64,000 bases of DNA from Podospora comata (lineage: Eukaryota > Ascomycota > Sordariomycetes > Sordariales > Podosporaceae), in the NCBI GenBank assembly GCA_017354895.1, contig CP071495.1:3393001-3457000 (forward strand). The letters are read 5' to 3'. The notes beneath the pieces are model-generated. The model was not told where the DNA came from and did no database searches. It saw only the letters and a program-made list of their open reading frames with translations. Of this stretch, positions 1 to 10,461 are shown piece by piece; position 1 is the first letter of the stretch; every line of letters starts with the position of its first letter. Made by a program: the position numbers and the translations under genes.

Positions 1-529
1 CTCCATAAACAGTACCTTCAAGTCACATGAGAACAAGACGGAACGAGAATTAGATGATATGCAAATTAACGGAGTTGAGGCACATATACCTAGTGTATAG
101 TGCATTCAGTTACATTGGTCCTTATCCCTCGCTATCTCGCAAAAAAAAAAAAAAAAACCTCTACCGAATGTTTTCATCCGTAGTGTGCTCATCCAGCTCT
201 TTGCTTTCTTTCCTCACATGTAGAGCTCCCAAATGGTCTCTCAAGGAACCTCCCCCATCATCAATCGTCATACACCCAGTTATTCTTCCAAGCGAAAAAA
301 AGAAATACCTCGCATATCGCCGTTTTGGCCTGTGTAAGGATGACGTCCTTGCAATAAAGCCCAAGACCTTGTCCCAAAAGGAAAACCCAAGGGTAACCGC
401 CCGCTCGCTCCAAACGCCCTTGATGAGCTCTCATCAACCTCAAAACGAATAAAAGAATATACGGAACACCCTGAAAGGATATGCACAAAGAAAAGTAATC
501 CCAAGAGCTCAGGCAACAATCAAGCGCTT
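1..529. other. 3' flank of the bZIP gene; no gene seen
   Basis: This stretch lies downstream of the stop codon of the minus-strand bZIP gene and probably holds its 3' untranslated region. It contains a 17-nt poly-A run at about 141-157. The open frames here are short, overlap each other on both strands and have no recognisable motif, so I call no gene. Confidence 0.6.
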
Positions 530-2367
530 CTACAAGCCGACACCCAACATCTCCAACCTGGATGCGATACAATCCAACTTGGAGGTAAGCCGTTGTATCC
601 TCGCGACAGCCCTGTCCACAACCGCTTCATCCTCGGTAGTGTTCACCAATTCGTACCGGCTGAGTGCCTTCTCGGGTTCAATGCCACTGAAGGTGTCCAG
701 TTCAGACACGGACTGGGAGAGGGCCTCGACGTCAAGTTCAACTGGGCTGGTCACTGACTCGGTAGTAGCAGGAGAGTCGTGGTAGAGGACGAAATCGGGG
801 TTATTCTCAAACTCCTCATTGATGGGAGCGGGCTCTTGCTTCTTGGCCTCGGCGAGGGTCGGTGCCTGCTCGATGACGGGCATGTCTTTGTCATCATCGT
901 CCGAATCGAACTGTTGACCAACAAAGTTGCTGGTCTTGCCAGAGAGAAGGTTGGCATCAAAGATGGGCTCGGGGGTCTCGAGGACAGCAAAGACCTGGGG
1001 CTGGTATGAGAAGCCATCGCTGGGCTCCATGTTTACCAGCGAGGAGAAGTCAACCTGCTCAGGAACCATGGCAAGACCGATTTGCTGGTTGTGGAGCTGT
1101 TGTTGAGCGGCATATGGGTTGATGTCCTTGGGCAACTGGCGCTGCTGCTCTGGTTGGGAGGTCTGCTGAGGCTGAGACTGGGGAAGAATCTGAGGATTTG
1201 CGCTCAATTGGTTGAGGAAATCAGAGAAGGAGGGAGAGCCAAGAAGCATGCGTGTGAGGTCGGTGAGACGCTTGTTCTCATCAAGCAGGGCGCGGTTCTG
1301 GGCACGAAGATCGCCGTTCTCGGTGACCTTGTTGGCGATTTCACTTTCAAGCTGGGTGATGTATTCTGTGAGGGTGTAAGTGATATGCCCATGATAAACA
1401 ACACGTTGATGCACTTACCCTTTCTCCTGGATCTGAAAGCACGGGCGGACACCTTATTTCTGAGCTGTCGTCTTTCCTTGCTGCTAAGCTTCTTGCCCTC
1501 TTCACTTGCGAGCAGCCTCTCATCCTCATCCATGTCGTCCTCGTCCTTCTTTGGGCGGGGAATGTTGAGGACGGTATTGTTCTGGGAGGGCTCCTCTGAG
1601 GTCTTGGCGCGCATAGAGTTAAGAAGCTGAGTAATCTTCTGCTCAACAATAGGGTCGCTGGCCTGCGGTGACTTGGCCTTCTGTGCGGACTTGTTTTGTT
1701 GCTGTTGAGCCTGCGCACGCTGTCTTTGCTGTTGCTGTTGCTGTTGTTGCTGCTGCTGCTGCTGCTTGGCCAAGGCTGCCTGTTGGTGCATGCCGGGCCA
1801 AACGCGACCAGGCTGGAACACCTGAGGCGGCGGCGAGGACAGCCCGGATGGCTCCTGTGGACCGATGTTGCTCGGGTTGATGGTGGACTCGTAGAAGAAG
1901 GTCGGATCCGATGAGGGCGAGTCGAAGTCCATGGTGTCCAACTCGGGCGACGTCATCGACCCCTGCGACGGCGCCGTGTTAAAATCGAACAACTCATCGT
2001 TGGTGCCCATGTTGAGATAATCAAAACTCCCGAATCCGGTGTTGTATCCTTGAAGATGGGCGTTGGGCTGGTTGAGCGAAAAGGTTGTTGCGATGGCTCC
2101 GGGAACAATACCGGTTTGTTGTTTGTAGAGGTCGTACTGGTGGCTGGGCCCGCTTAGCGTCTGGTTGGTCTGCAGCAGGGTGTTTGCCGTTGTTGTCTCG
2201 GCCTTGATCGGTCGCGCAAACACGCCCTTGTTCGAGCCGGCAGGTGAAAGAGAGGGAGACTGGTAGAGGTTGTTGGTGTCGTAGTCGGAAAAGTCGACAA
2301 AAGAATCGAGGGTATCAATCAACCCAGGCTGCGTCGCAGCCGGGCTCGTTGACATAGGCCCTGACAT
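530..2367 (-). CDS. idi-4: bZIP transcription factor, IDI-4-like
   Basis: Two exons, complement(530..1365, 1419..2367), encode 594 residues; the 53-nt intron has a GTAAGT donor and CACAG acceptor. The protein is a nuclear DNA-binding regulator. Splicing joins the basic region (RNKVSARAFRSRRK, about residues 303-316) to a leucine-zipper coiled coil that starts with EYITQLESEI and runs to about residue 360. The N-terminal half is acidic and Ser/Thr/Pro/Gln-rich, like an activation domain, with a polyglutamine tract near residue 205; the C-terminus is acidic. The intron falls exactly between basic region and zipper. The basic region and overall layout resemble IDI-4 of Podospora anserina, a bZIP factor induced during incompatibility whose overexpression triggers autophagy and cell death. 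The bZIP call is firm, but the IDI-4 assignment rests on remembered similarity. The start has in-frame alternatives (Met1 or Met5). Confidence 0.8.
1712..1768 (-). repeat. CAG/CAA repeat encoding polyglutamine
   Basis: A mixed CAG/CAA trinucleotide tract lies inside the bZIP gene and encodes about 13 consecutive glutamines, followed by further Gln/Arg/Ala-rich sequence. Such tracts change length easily and are common in fungal activation domains. Confidence 0.9.
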
Positions 2368-5228
2368 AGCTTGCCCCCCAGGGGAAATAGGACTGCAGTG
2401 ATCAGGTCAGGAGTGACTGATCAGTAGGTCAGGGAGGTAGGTGTTCTCGGCGTCGACGTGTTCGTTGTCGTCGAGAGTTGCGTGGTTTCGTGGATTTGTA
2501 GCAGGCAGGTGGTTTGTTGTAGTTTTCAAATGGCAACCGGAGCAGGTGTTGGAGGGAAGGGGTGCGGGTTGTGGGAGTTGGGGGGATTTTCAGTCTATGG
2601 GTGCCTGGGAAGGCCAGCGGTTTGGGCAGTGGTCGGGGCGCTTGGCATCCCGTTGCAGGGAGTGGGTCTGGTTGGACGAACCAATGCAGGCTGACAGGGA
2701 TTGTGTCGCTCTGTGAGGGGGGGGACGCGTAATCCAATGCCCAGAGCACCCCTCGCCCAATTGGAGGAGCAGCCCTGCTAACAGCCGGTACCTTGTTTCC
2801 CACCGTTTTCTGCTGTGCTCTTTGAGTATCTCGGCCAAATTCCTTCTAGTCTTCTCCCCTGCGGCTGCGGTCTGAGGGTGACGAAGCCGACTGCTCCTTT
2901 GGGAAGAAGGACAGCTTGCTGACGGTGTGCAAAAGGCCCCAAAATTGATGCCTTGACGACTCGCTGCACAAGTTGACGTTGACAGCACCTTTGTGACGAC
3001 TACCTCGGTGCGGGGAAGTTGTATGAGCCTCTTGACTCTGTCTCTATCTTCTTCATTCTCATTCTCATTCCCGGTTCATTGCTCAATTGTGCGGACGGGA
3101 GGCAGTTCTCGGCGGATGGACGGACATGTCGGACACAATGGGGTCGAAACACCAGAAACAGCGGGTCGCCATCCGGGCAGTGCAGATATCAACTCAGAAT
3201 TGTGCACTCCTGTTGGTCAACAATCATCTGCACAGCCTCCTAGCTTCTTTGCTACCCATTCGCTCTTGGTACTGATATTCGTGTTGGGGAGAGCATTCTG
3301 AAACTTTGACAGCATGACTAACATGTGCATCCCACCCAAACAAGCAGAGGATCCTCCACTGGCTGGGACTTATTAGACGTGATACTCTCCGCGCTCCCAA
3401 CCCCTGATAATTCCGAGCTGTTGATATGGCACAAGAACCTCGATGGCCCCGTTTGTAAAACAAAACGTCCAATGTGGAGTTTCATGCAACAACCGCCGGC
3501 CCCATCGCCCTGTTGGGCTCCATTCTCTCCGTACAGTATGTAGAAGACTCTTTGCTTCGAAGCCAGCTGATGGACTATCAGTAGCTAGACGAGCCAAACA
3601 CCGCCTCGCAGATAGGCTTTTCCATCCCATCCCTCAACAGACATTGAATGAAGACTTTGGGTGTTTGGCCACCACGAAAATAGCCAGAGTTGCAAAATGC
3701 ATCACCGGAACAGCAGGACAAAGCAGCTACAGTGCCCCTGTCTCAACTCCGGGATCAAGACCGGAACGGTGAACGGACGTGGCGCCCACCGAGCGACCGG
3801 GCGCTTGCAACGGAACAAATCCCGTCTTCGGTGAACAAGATCAAACCCCCATTCCCGCACCGGACACGGGGAGCGTAAAACGTTGTTTCAACCGATTGTC
3901 GGGGCTTCCAAGCCGCCGATCTACCGACCCCCCAGCCTTGTGGAACCTTTCTCTCCCTTCTTTTCTGCAGATCAGCGCCTTCACTAGCCACAGCTCTTGG
4001 CGCGCTTGATGACTGTGCGAACAAAAATAGCAACAGCCCCAGATCTCTTCCATCATAAACCCACACTCCACACTTTTCACTGCCGACGACATGCAACCAA
4101 AATCAGACGGGGACCTTTGATGAGGCTTGAGCATTCCTCGTCCCATACCATCTCCTGATGAAAGCCACAAGAGACACGAGGCTGCCGGCGGCCTCCCATT
4201 TCAACGGGAACTCCCGCATTATTATCACCAGCGGCACAAACATCCAATTCAACCCCCATCATCCCCAGAATGGTCGTAGCCGAGATTGACGATTGAGGCT
4301 GTGAAAGTCTGCGATGGTAAGGAGACCACTGTCACACCACCGCCGACATAATACGTGTATTCGAACTGCGTGCCAGACCTCGCCTTTGTCGGTCTCGTCA
4401 CCTTTTGCAAGACATGAAATTGGATGCTTCAAACACGAACCACCGAACAGCAAATAGCCCAGCCAGACCGCCAGACCGCCAGCAGCATCAACAAGCCCGA
4501 AGCTAGCGTCTCCGCAGGGCAGCGCATGTTCTATTCCGGTCCCCTGGCAAGGCACCGTGATCTTGAGTCCGTTTGCGCAAAGTCAAACCTTCAGCAGTGT
4601 CAGTGAGTGCCTACACTAGAGCGAAAAGCCCCTATCAAACCCTCGCAGGTCATGAAGCATCATGCCTTGCAAAGAACGGGTATCGATGTCATGTTGCCTA
4701 TTTCAGGGTCTTTCCCTGCATGACTTGTTTTCCCATCCCAACAGAAAATTCATCGGGACTCCCGGCGCATAACCATGCCTTTCCCGTCACTGCCATCCAC
4801 CCGTCGGTCTCCGGTCTCGAAAACAGGTTCAAGAGAGTGACATCAGTTGTGTGTGCGCCACAACCTTCTCTTTGACATGTGGCTCAGCATGCGTGCAGGA
4901 TAGCTGTGGCGTCAGTGTGCTGTCAGTCGGAACTTTGCCACACTTGCCCATTTGGGCATTACTTGTGGCTGTGTGGCTGTGCTCACAGCGTCGTTTGTGA
5001 GTGGTGCTTCGGCAGATCATGGCTCGATCGACGGCCACAGACGCCCGCATCAAGGTTTTGGAATCCCACAGATCATTGGGGATCGACTTCGTGTTTGGCT
5101 TTATCTGCCGATCTCCGGATAGGATATCCTGTCGGGTGCTATGGAAGTCATATTGACGAAATTGGTCCGATGATGGAAAACCCACAATAGGGGGCATGTC
5201 AAGGGTTAGGGTTATATAACTGTCCTCC
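2368..5228. other. 2.9 kb gene-poor stretch upstream of the bZIP gene
   Basis: No convincing gene is visible on either strand. All open frames are under about 140 codons, overlap one another and lack domain motifs. The part next to 2367 should hold the promoter and 5' leader of the bZIP gene; several minus-strand ATGs there, including one opening a 124-codon frame ending at 2429, could be upstream frames or spliced leader. A telomere-like 12-mer lies at 5203-5214, close to the 3' end of the neighbouring HET gene. Confidence 0.5.
5203..5214 (+). promoter_or_regulatory. telobox-like motif GGGTTAGGGTTA
   Basis: An exact 12-bp match to two units of the fungal telomere repeat lies 15 bp beyond the 3' end of the first HET gene. 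The same 12-mer occurs at 30874-30885 and, on the other strand, at 40546-40557. Interstitial telomere-like boxes can bind Myb-type proteins, but the role here is unknown. Confidence 0.45.
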
Positions 5229-7718
5229 TTATCCAAGCACCACTGACTCCCATGATGGTCTCAAATCTGTCCAAGCGATGAGGTCGACTACACCGCTGGC
5301 TAGACGGTAGAGTACCCCATCTATCTCTTCCGTGATCAAAACACAGAGACCCCATGGAGCTCCTGGCGCGAAATCCTTCCACCCAGGTTGACCATAACTC
5401 CGAACATCCCACGCCACCCCAGCCCCGATAACCACGACGCGGTACGTCCTGCTTGGATCGTCAAATATCTGCTCAGCCCACTGCTTCTCCATGAGCATTG
5501 TCCTCCCAACGAAGGGAAGCTTGTCGATGTTCGTATCTGGCTTCGGGGCGGAGGTCATCATGTCAAAGCAGACAGCCGTAGCAGGCCTGTTGAACAATGT
5601 CTGTTTCGCCGGGTGAAGCCACAGCGACGCGCAAGTCGTGGTAAACACCAGCGACCCCGGGATCCTTTCCCCTTTTCCCATCGCTTCATCACTTATCCCC
5701 TCGTACCGTCTCGCCTTCCAAGGATTATGCCAACACCCCCTCCACGAATGCACCCTCGTCTCCCACTCCCCCCTCTCCGCCAGCCTATCCCCCCTCACCC
5801 ACTCCTCATCCAAATAATCCCAAAACTCTTCCTCAGTCATGTAGTCTAACCCGAACCAAGTCTTGTCCTCTACCACCCTCCTCACCTGCTTCTTATCAGA
5901 ATACCAAAACGTCACCAAATTCCCCACGTCAGAGGGGTAATACCCCCTAAAATACCTCAGCCCGGGTCCATACAGATTCGGCGTGCCAGCACTCCCACCC
6001 CCCTCCCCCCTCAACCCAAACGTAGCCCTAAACCCAGGCCCGTAATCCACTATCCCGTCCCAGCTCGCCCAGCTCCAACTCGGGATCCCCAACGTTTCAT
6101 CCCTCCCGACGGCAAAATCATCTGACCGCCATAGCAGCCCCTGGAGGAGATACCGCTCCGGAATCCCAAACAACATCTCCGTTTCCATTCGTGACGAGAG
6201 CACATTCCCCACCCCGGCAAACGCGTTGAGGATATCACTTCTGAAGGACAGTTCCCTCATGGAGTAAGGAATCGCGCAGCAGGCGTAGGCAACAAAACTT
6301 GGTTCAACTTGCAGCCCAGAGGTGGAAGAGTCATGGACTGTGTCGGCCCCCACCCGGGTGTCATGCTCCCATCTTGCACCTTGGTAACAACTAAAATACG
6401 CGCGCTGATCATCAACAAACACCAACCTTCTTGACAGCTTTCGTTCCTGAAATGTCCACCCCCTTGCATCCCATCTTGAGCCTCTGATAGCTCTGTCTGC
6501 TGCAGGGCCATAGGCAAGACCGATGGAGCTTTCAAACGGGCCGTCCCATAGGCCGTAAAGGGCTTCGGGGGAAGTGTCTTTGGGGCGGGAGGAAACACCC
6601 GGGAGTCCGGGTTTGGAACTCAAGGCAACAATGGTGAAATCTGCCATGTGGTAGATGCGATCCATGGCGGTGATTTGGGAGTGTTTGCTTTTTGCGTCGT
6701 CCTGGATGATGCAGAGTCTGTCGACCCAGAGGTAGCGTTTGCCGAGGTCGCGGCAGAGTTGGATTGCGTCTGCCAGGACTGGGGGAAGACGGCTGATATC
6801 GAGACCGTGATCACGAGAAAGTTGGTCAATGTTGTCGAGCTGAAGTTGGAGGTCACCTGCTGGGGTTGGAGAGGTTTTTTCTGGAGTGGCTGCCGCCCAG
6901 CAGTAGCTAAGCGCGACATAGTCTGCGTTGGGTGTTGTCCAGTCCACGATCCTGTTGAGTTGGGTGTCTATCAATCGGAGACCTGGCGGTGCCACCATTG
7001 GCATGAGGAGGTCGTTACATTCGTCTCCGTGGTTGTGTCGGCAGTCGTCTAACCATGCGGTCAAGTTGGGGAGTGAGATGGGATTTGGCATCCATTTTTC
7101 GACATGCTGGAGGTCGTAGCTGTCGTGGCGGTAATAAAGCACCAGCTTGAGGACGAGGGGTGTGAATGAAGAGGTCCCGTTGCTTTGAGTAAGGATGACG
7201 CCGGGTAGAATACAGATTCGGCATGTGAGCGAGGAGTTCGGCGATGGTGCTGCTGTGAGAGTTGACGAATCTGTGTAGGCTGTTGAGGCAACATGCCTCA
7301 TCAGGAATGGCCTCCACAGACCAAACTTGAGGGCAGATTTTGAGCCATTAGAAATATGCTGCTGGCCGAAATGTTGAACTGAGTCGCTGACGAGCTGACA
7401 TATCATACAGCCTCGACGACTTTTGAAGGCATTGAGGTCCTGGTATGCTATGTCGTCGAATGTGTGTGGGTGAACACCTCTAGGCCCCTGAGACCCGCGG
7501 TTCATGAAACGATAAGCGTCCAACTTCAGGTAGCTGGGCTCGTCGCAAATTCGAAGGTGGGGGAGATCATTCCAAGACTGACAGTTGCCGCATAGGCGTG
7601 GGTTGGGAGGGTGTTGCCCCTCACATATCGTGCATGGCAGTTCAGGTGCTTCGGTGTCGTTGTCAAGCGAAATATCTCGGTCATGAGACATGGCGGATGT
7701 TGACAAACCAACCATCAT
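5229..7718 (-). CDS. HET-domain (heterokaryon incompatibility) protein
   Basis: A single exon encodes 829 residues. The HET domain (PF06985 type) spans about residues 270-425, with the hallmark segments YVALSYCW, RYLWVDRLCIIQDD and RIYHMADFTIVALSS, followed by the downstream RGWTFQERKLSRRLVF element. HET domains act in fungal non-self recognition and can trigger cell death when activated. The N-terminus has Cys pairs (CTIC...CGNC, then GCMICQLV) that could form a small zinc-binding unit, as in many HET proteins. No transmembrane segment, NACHT or repeat domain is visible. The frame opens with two Met codons; a third Met at residue 10 (codon 7691-7689) is a plausible alternative start. It is divergent from the second HET gene, with about 820 bp between them. 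Confidence 0.9.
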   Translation of the reverse strand: MMVGLSTSAMSHDRDISLDNDTEAPELPCTICEGQHPPNPRLCGNCQSWNDLPHLRICDEPSYLKLDAYRFMNRGSQGPRGVHPHTFDDIAYQDLNAFKSRRGCMICQLVSDSVQHFGQQHISNGSKSALKFGLWRPFLMRHVASTAYTDSSTLTAAPSPNSSLTCRICILPGVILTQSNGTSSFTPLVLKLVLYYRHDSYDLQHVEKWMPNPISLPNLTAWLDDCRHNHGDECNDLLMPMVAPPGLRLIDTQLNRIVDWTTPNADYVALSYCWAAATPEKTSPTPAGDLQLQLDNIDQLSRDHGLDISRLPPVLADAIQLCRDLGKRYLWVDRLCIIQDDAKSKHSQITAMDRIYHMADFTIVALSSKPGLPGVSSRPKDTSPEALYGLWDGPFESSIGLAYGPAADRAIRGSRWDARGWTFQERKLSRRLVFVDDQRAYFSCYQGARWEHDTRVGADTVHDSSTSGLQVEPSFVAYACCAIPYSMRELSFRSDILNAFAGVGNVLSSRMETEMLFGIPERYLLQGLLWRSDDFAVGRDETLGIPSWSWASWDGIVDYGPGFRATFGLRGEGGGSAGTPNLYGPGLRYFRGYYPSDVGNLVTFWYSDKKQVRRVVEDKTWFGLDYMTEEEFWDYLDEEWVRGDRLAERGEWETRVHSWRGCWHNPWKARRYEGISDEAMGKGERIPGSLVFTTTCASLWLHPAKQTLFNRPATAVCFDMMTSAPKPDTNIDKLPFVGRTMLMEKQWAEQIFDDPSRTYRVVVIGAGVAWDVRSYGQPGWKDFAPGAPWGLCVLITEEIDGVLYRLASGVVDLIAWTDLRPSWESVVLG

Positions 7719-8541
7719 AAGTCTAAGAAGCCCTATATTCTATGTTGATGTCGAATAGAATAGTGGACCGACGGAATTGATGCCCAATGGCTCCCGCTTA
7801 TGAGAGATAGCTGTAGAAAACTCATTACTGCATTTGATCAACAAGCTACTGGTGCTACCTAAGGTACACATCAATGAATGACCCCTCAGCACAAGAAAGA
7901 TAGTGTCGAAACAAAACAGCACAGAGTGAACCTGAAAATGACATAGGTAGGCAGTATTCAACCCATCAAAATGGTTTGAGCAGGATGGCGGAAACTCCGC
8001 GCGCCAATACCTAGACCGAAAACCAGACAAGCACGGCACCTAGATGGGGAACCGTGCCGCAACAACTAGCAGAGCTGCAGATTCCACACCTGCATCACCT
8101 CAGGTGTTACGCTCCAGGCTCCCTTCTGCTGCGTGGAGGTGAACCATTTCTATCCCGTCAAGTCGCGGTCGGTGAACTTTCCCGCGTTCCATCTCAAATA
8201 TCTTGCTGACATGTGTAGGAAGACAAGAAGAGGCCTTTTTTTTTCTTCTTCAGAAAACCATTGCCTCGTCGCACGCCCACGACATGAGCATTGAGAGCAT
8301 TCTTGCAAAGCACGGTATTGACAGAGGCTCGCCATGCCCAACCGCAACTTCCATTACCGCCGATGGTGTGCCTATTGATGCGCCTTCGATGACAACCAGG
8401 TACACAGCCGCAGCCACATTCATGCGGGGTTGACCACCTGTTGGATTAAAAGAAATCGACCTGACCTTAGGGGACTCGAGCACCCGGACTTTTCCTTTGT
8501 TTTGACGACTGCTACCATTGCATTTCCCAGACTTCCTCATC
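7719..8541. other. shared upstream region of two divergent HET genes
   Basis: This 823-bp stretch separates the start codons of the two HET genes and should contain both promoters. No coding frame with a recognisable motif is present. A pyrimidine-rich run (T tract followed by CTTCTTC) lies about 300 bp upstream of the plus-strand gene. Confidence 0.55.
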
Positions 8542-10314
8542 ATGCGGTTAATAAACGCCAACACGTTGCGCTTTGAAGAGTTCTTCGAGAAGCCCCTTCC
8601 TCCCTATTTGGTTCTATCACACACCTGGGGAGAAGATGAAGTCACCTTTCAAGACATGCAACAACCCCACCTGCACCTGGGCAAGTCTGGCTACGCCAAA
8701 ATCACACAGACCTGTCGACTGGCCCGCTCCAAGGCCATAGACTATGTCTGGGTCGACACTTGTTGCATTGACAAGACCAGCAGTGCCGAGCTGACCGAGA
8801 GCATCAACTCCATGTTCCAGTGGTACCAAAGGGCAGTGGTCTGCGTCGTACATCTCGCCGACATGGAGTCGGGAGTCGACTTTGGGACTGGTGTCCGGTT
8901 CTCCAGATGGATCACCCGGGGATGGACCCTTCAAGAGTTGATTGCACCGAAAAGGGTTGAATTTTATGATAGCAAATGGAAACTTTGTGGCCAGAAGCCT
9001 CGACACAGCGACGTACTCTCGGCAGCTACAAAAATTCCGGAGGACCTCCTGTTGGGGAATCATCGAAGTTCCGAGTATTCGGTAGCCCAAAGACTATGCT
9101 GGGCTTCGTCACGAACAACGACACGTGTCGAAGACGAGGCGTATTGCCTTTTTGGAATCCTCGAGGTAAACATGCCGCTCATATATGGTGAAGGGAAAAT
9201 GGCTTTTCGTCGGCTGCAGGAGGAGCTCATCAAGCGCAGTAACGACATCACAATCTTCGCGTGGCAGCCGACGCGGGAGGAGGTCCAAGAGGGACACTGT
9301 GGTGTGCTCGCCGCATCGCCACAAGCATTCGCGCTGTGCGAGCATGTCTGTGTCTGGAGACCGTCGACATCCCACAATCCCCAGTTCGTCCTCACCAACA
9401 GAGGCATACAACTGCAAGACATATTTTTTCATCGAATGCCCCTGAAGAACGATCAACCAGCGGGCGCAAACGAAAGTCTCAAGAGAGAATACGTTTTCAT
9501 GGTTGGATTCCTGTCTCGTGGCTCTGGGGCGTATTTGGGGATCCAGCTGAGAAAGATCGGAGAATCTCTCTTCCTTCGAAAATCACGGCCGCTCAAGATG
9601 ATCAGCGGGACAGAAAACAAGTCTCTTTTGAAAACGGATATAGCCACCTGCCATTTCGTGACCGATACGCGACCACTCGATAATGATACACTATTGGCAT
9701 TTCGCAAACGCTGCACTGAGGTCTCGATTCCTGAGTGGAGCATGAAACACACCATCCCGTCTGGTTATTGGGACGATCAGGACATGATTCAGTTTCATCT
9801 TCCAACATATCTTGTCGGTGCCTTTCTTCTTGAGGGTGATGTTGGAGGAAAGCGCACCCGCTTCACTGTGCTGTATCGGCGGGAGGGGGAGGACCAGGTA
9901 CGGATCTACATTCTGGAGACTGCGAAGCATACCGCTGCTACAGCATACATATTTCGTCGTCGAGCCCCTGGGGATATGCTGCACTGGGAAGACTTGGGTT
10001 TGGACCACCCTCAAGTACTTGAAGCATCAAATCAAACTCAGGTGGTGATCGACAGAAGGCAATTCACCGTTACCGCCAGTCTACCTAGTAAAGCACTAGA
10101 TTTCTTTGGGAGGACAAAAATAGGTCGATCCTTACAGTTGGAGGTTGTTGAGAATAGGCCGAAGGGAGACCCGGGGGCCAAGGGTAGGGAGCTCGTTCCA
10201 TATGGTCAGGGGCGGACAAATCGAAGGCATCGGTCTACTGATGAATCTTTTCCTCAGATTGCAAACACGAGCCTGCCGAGGTCGAGGCCAGGCTTCCAAT
10301 CCATCCCATTATGA
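8542..10314 (+). CDS. HET-domain protein, HET-E/HET-D-like N-terminus
   Basis: A single exon encodes 590 residues. The start was set at the first ATG (MRLINANT), because the frame extends a little upstream only through a TTG; HET-E-type proteins also begin in this way. HET motifs are YLVLSHTWGEDEVTFQDM (about residues 22-39), YVWVDTCCIDK, WYQRAVVCVVHLAD and TRGWTLQELIAPKRVEFY, then the SSRTTTRVEDEAYCLFGI block typical of the group that includes the incompatibility proteins HET-E and HET-D of Podospora. Unlike HET-E it has no NACHT or WD40 domain: after about residue 260 there is a roughly 330-residue tail common in the stand-alone members. Expected role: effector or modulator of heterokaryon incompatibility. 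It converges on the tyrosinase-like gene. Confidence 0.9.
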   Translation: MRLINANTLRFEEFFEKPLPPYLVLSHTWGEDEVTFQDMQQPHLHLGKSGYAKITQTCRLARSKAIDYVWVDTCCIDKTSSAELTESINSMFQWYQRAVVCVVHLADMESGVDFGTGVRFSRWITRGWTLQELIAPKRVEFYDSKWKLCGQKPRHSDVLSAATKIPEDLLLGNHRSSEYSVAQRLCWASSRTTTRVEDEAYCLFGILEVNMPLIYGEGKMAFRRLQEELIKRSNDITIFAWQPTREEVQEGHCGVLAASPQAFALCEHVCVWRPSTSHNPQFVLTNRGIQLQDIFFHRMPLKNDQPAGANESLKREYVFMVGFLSRGSGAYLGIQLRKIGESLFLRKSRPLKMISGTENKSLLKTDIATCHFVTDTRPLDNDTLLAFRKRCTEVSIPEWSMKHTIPSGYWDDQDMIQFHLPTYLVGAFLLEGDVGGKRTRFTVLYRREGEDQVRIYILETAKHTAATAYIFRRRAPGDMLHWEDLGLDHPQVLEASNQTQVVIDRRQFTVTASLPSKALDFFGRTKIGRSLQLEVVENRPKGDPGAKGRELVPYGQGRTNRRHRSTDESFPQIANTSLPRSRPGFQSIPL

Positions 10315-10461
10315 CGGACGCCTGTTAGATCTTCAATCTGTATCTTGTGTACATAAATAAATCAAATACTCTTATCCTGTTGGCAGAGCGTAATGCTGTA
10401 GACTCTCACCATATTGAACGGGATTTCTCGAAGAGTGCTATGGAAACTACAGCCAGCTTTA

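Noticed and set aside
54-452. 132-codon plus-strand frame near the left edge
   Set aside because: It contains a translated poly-A tract and no domain; it lies opposite the probable bZIP 3' untranslated region.
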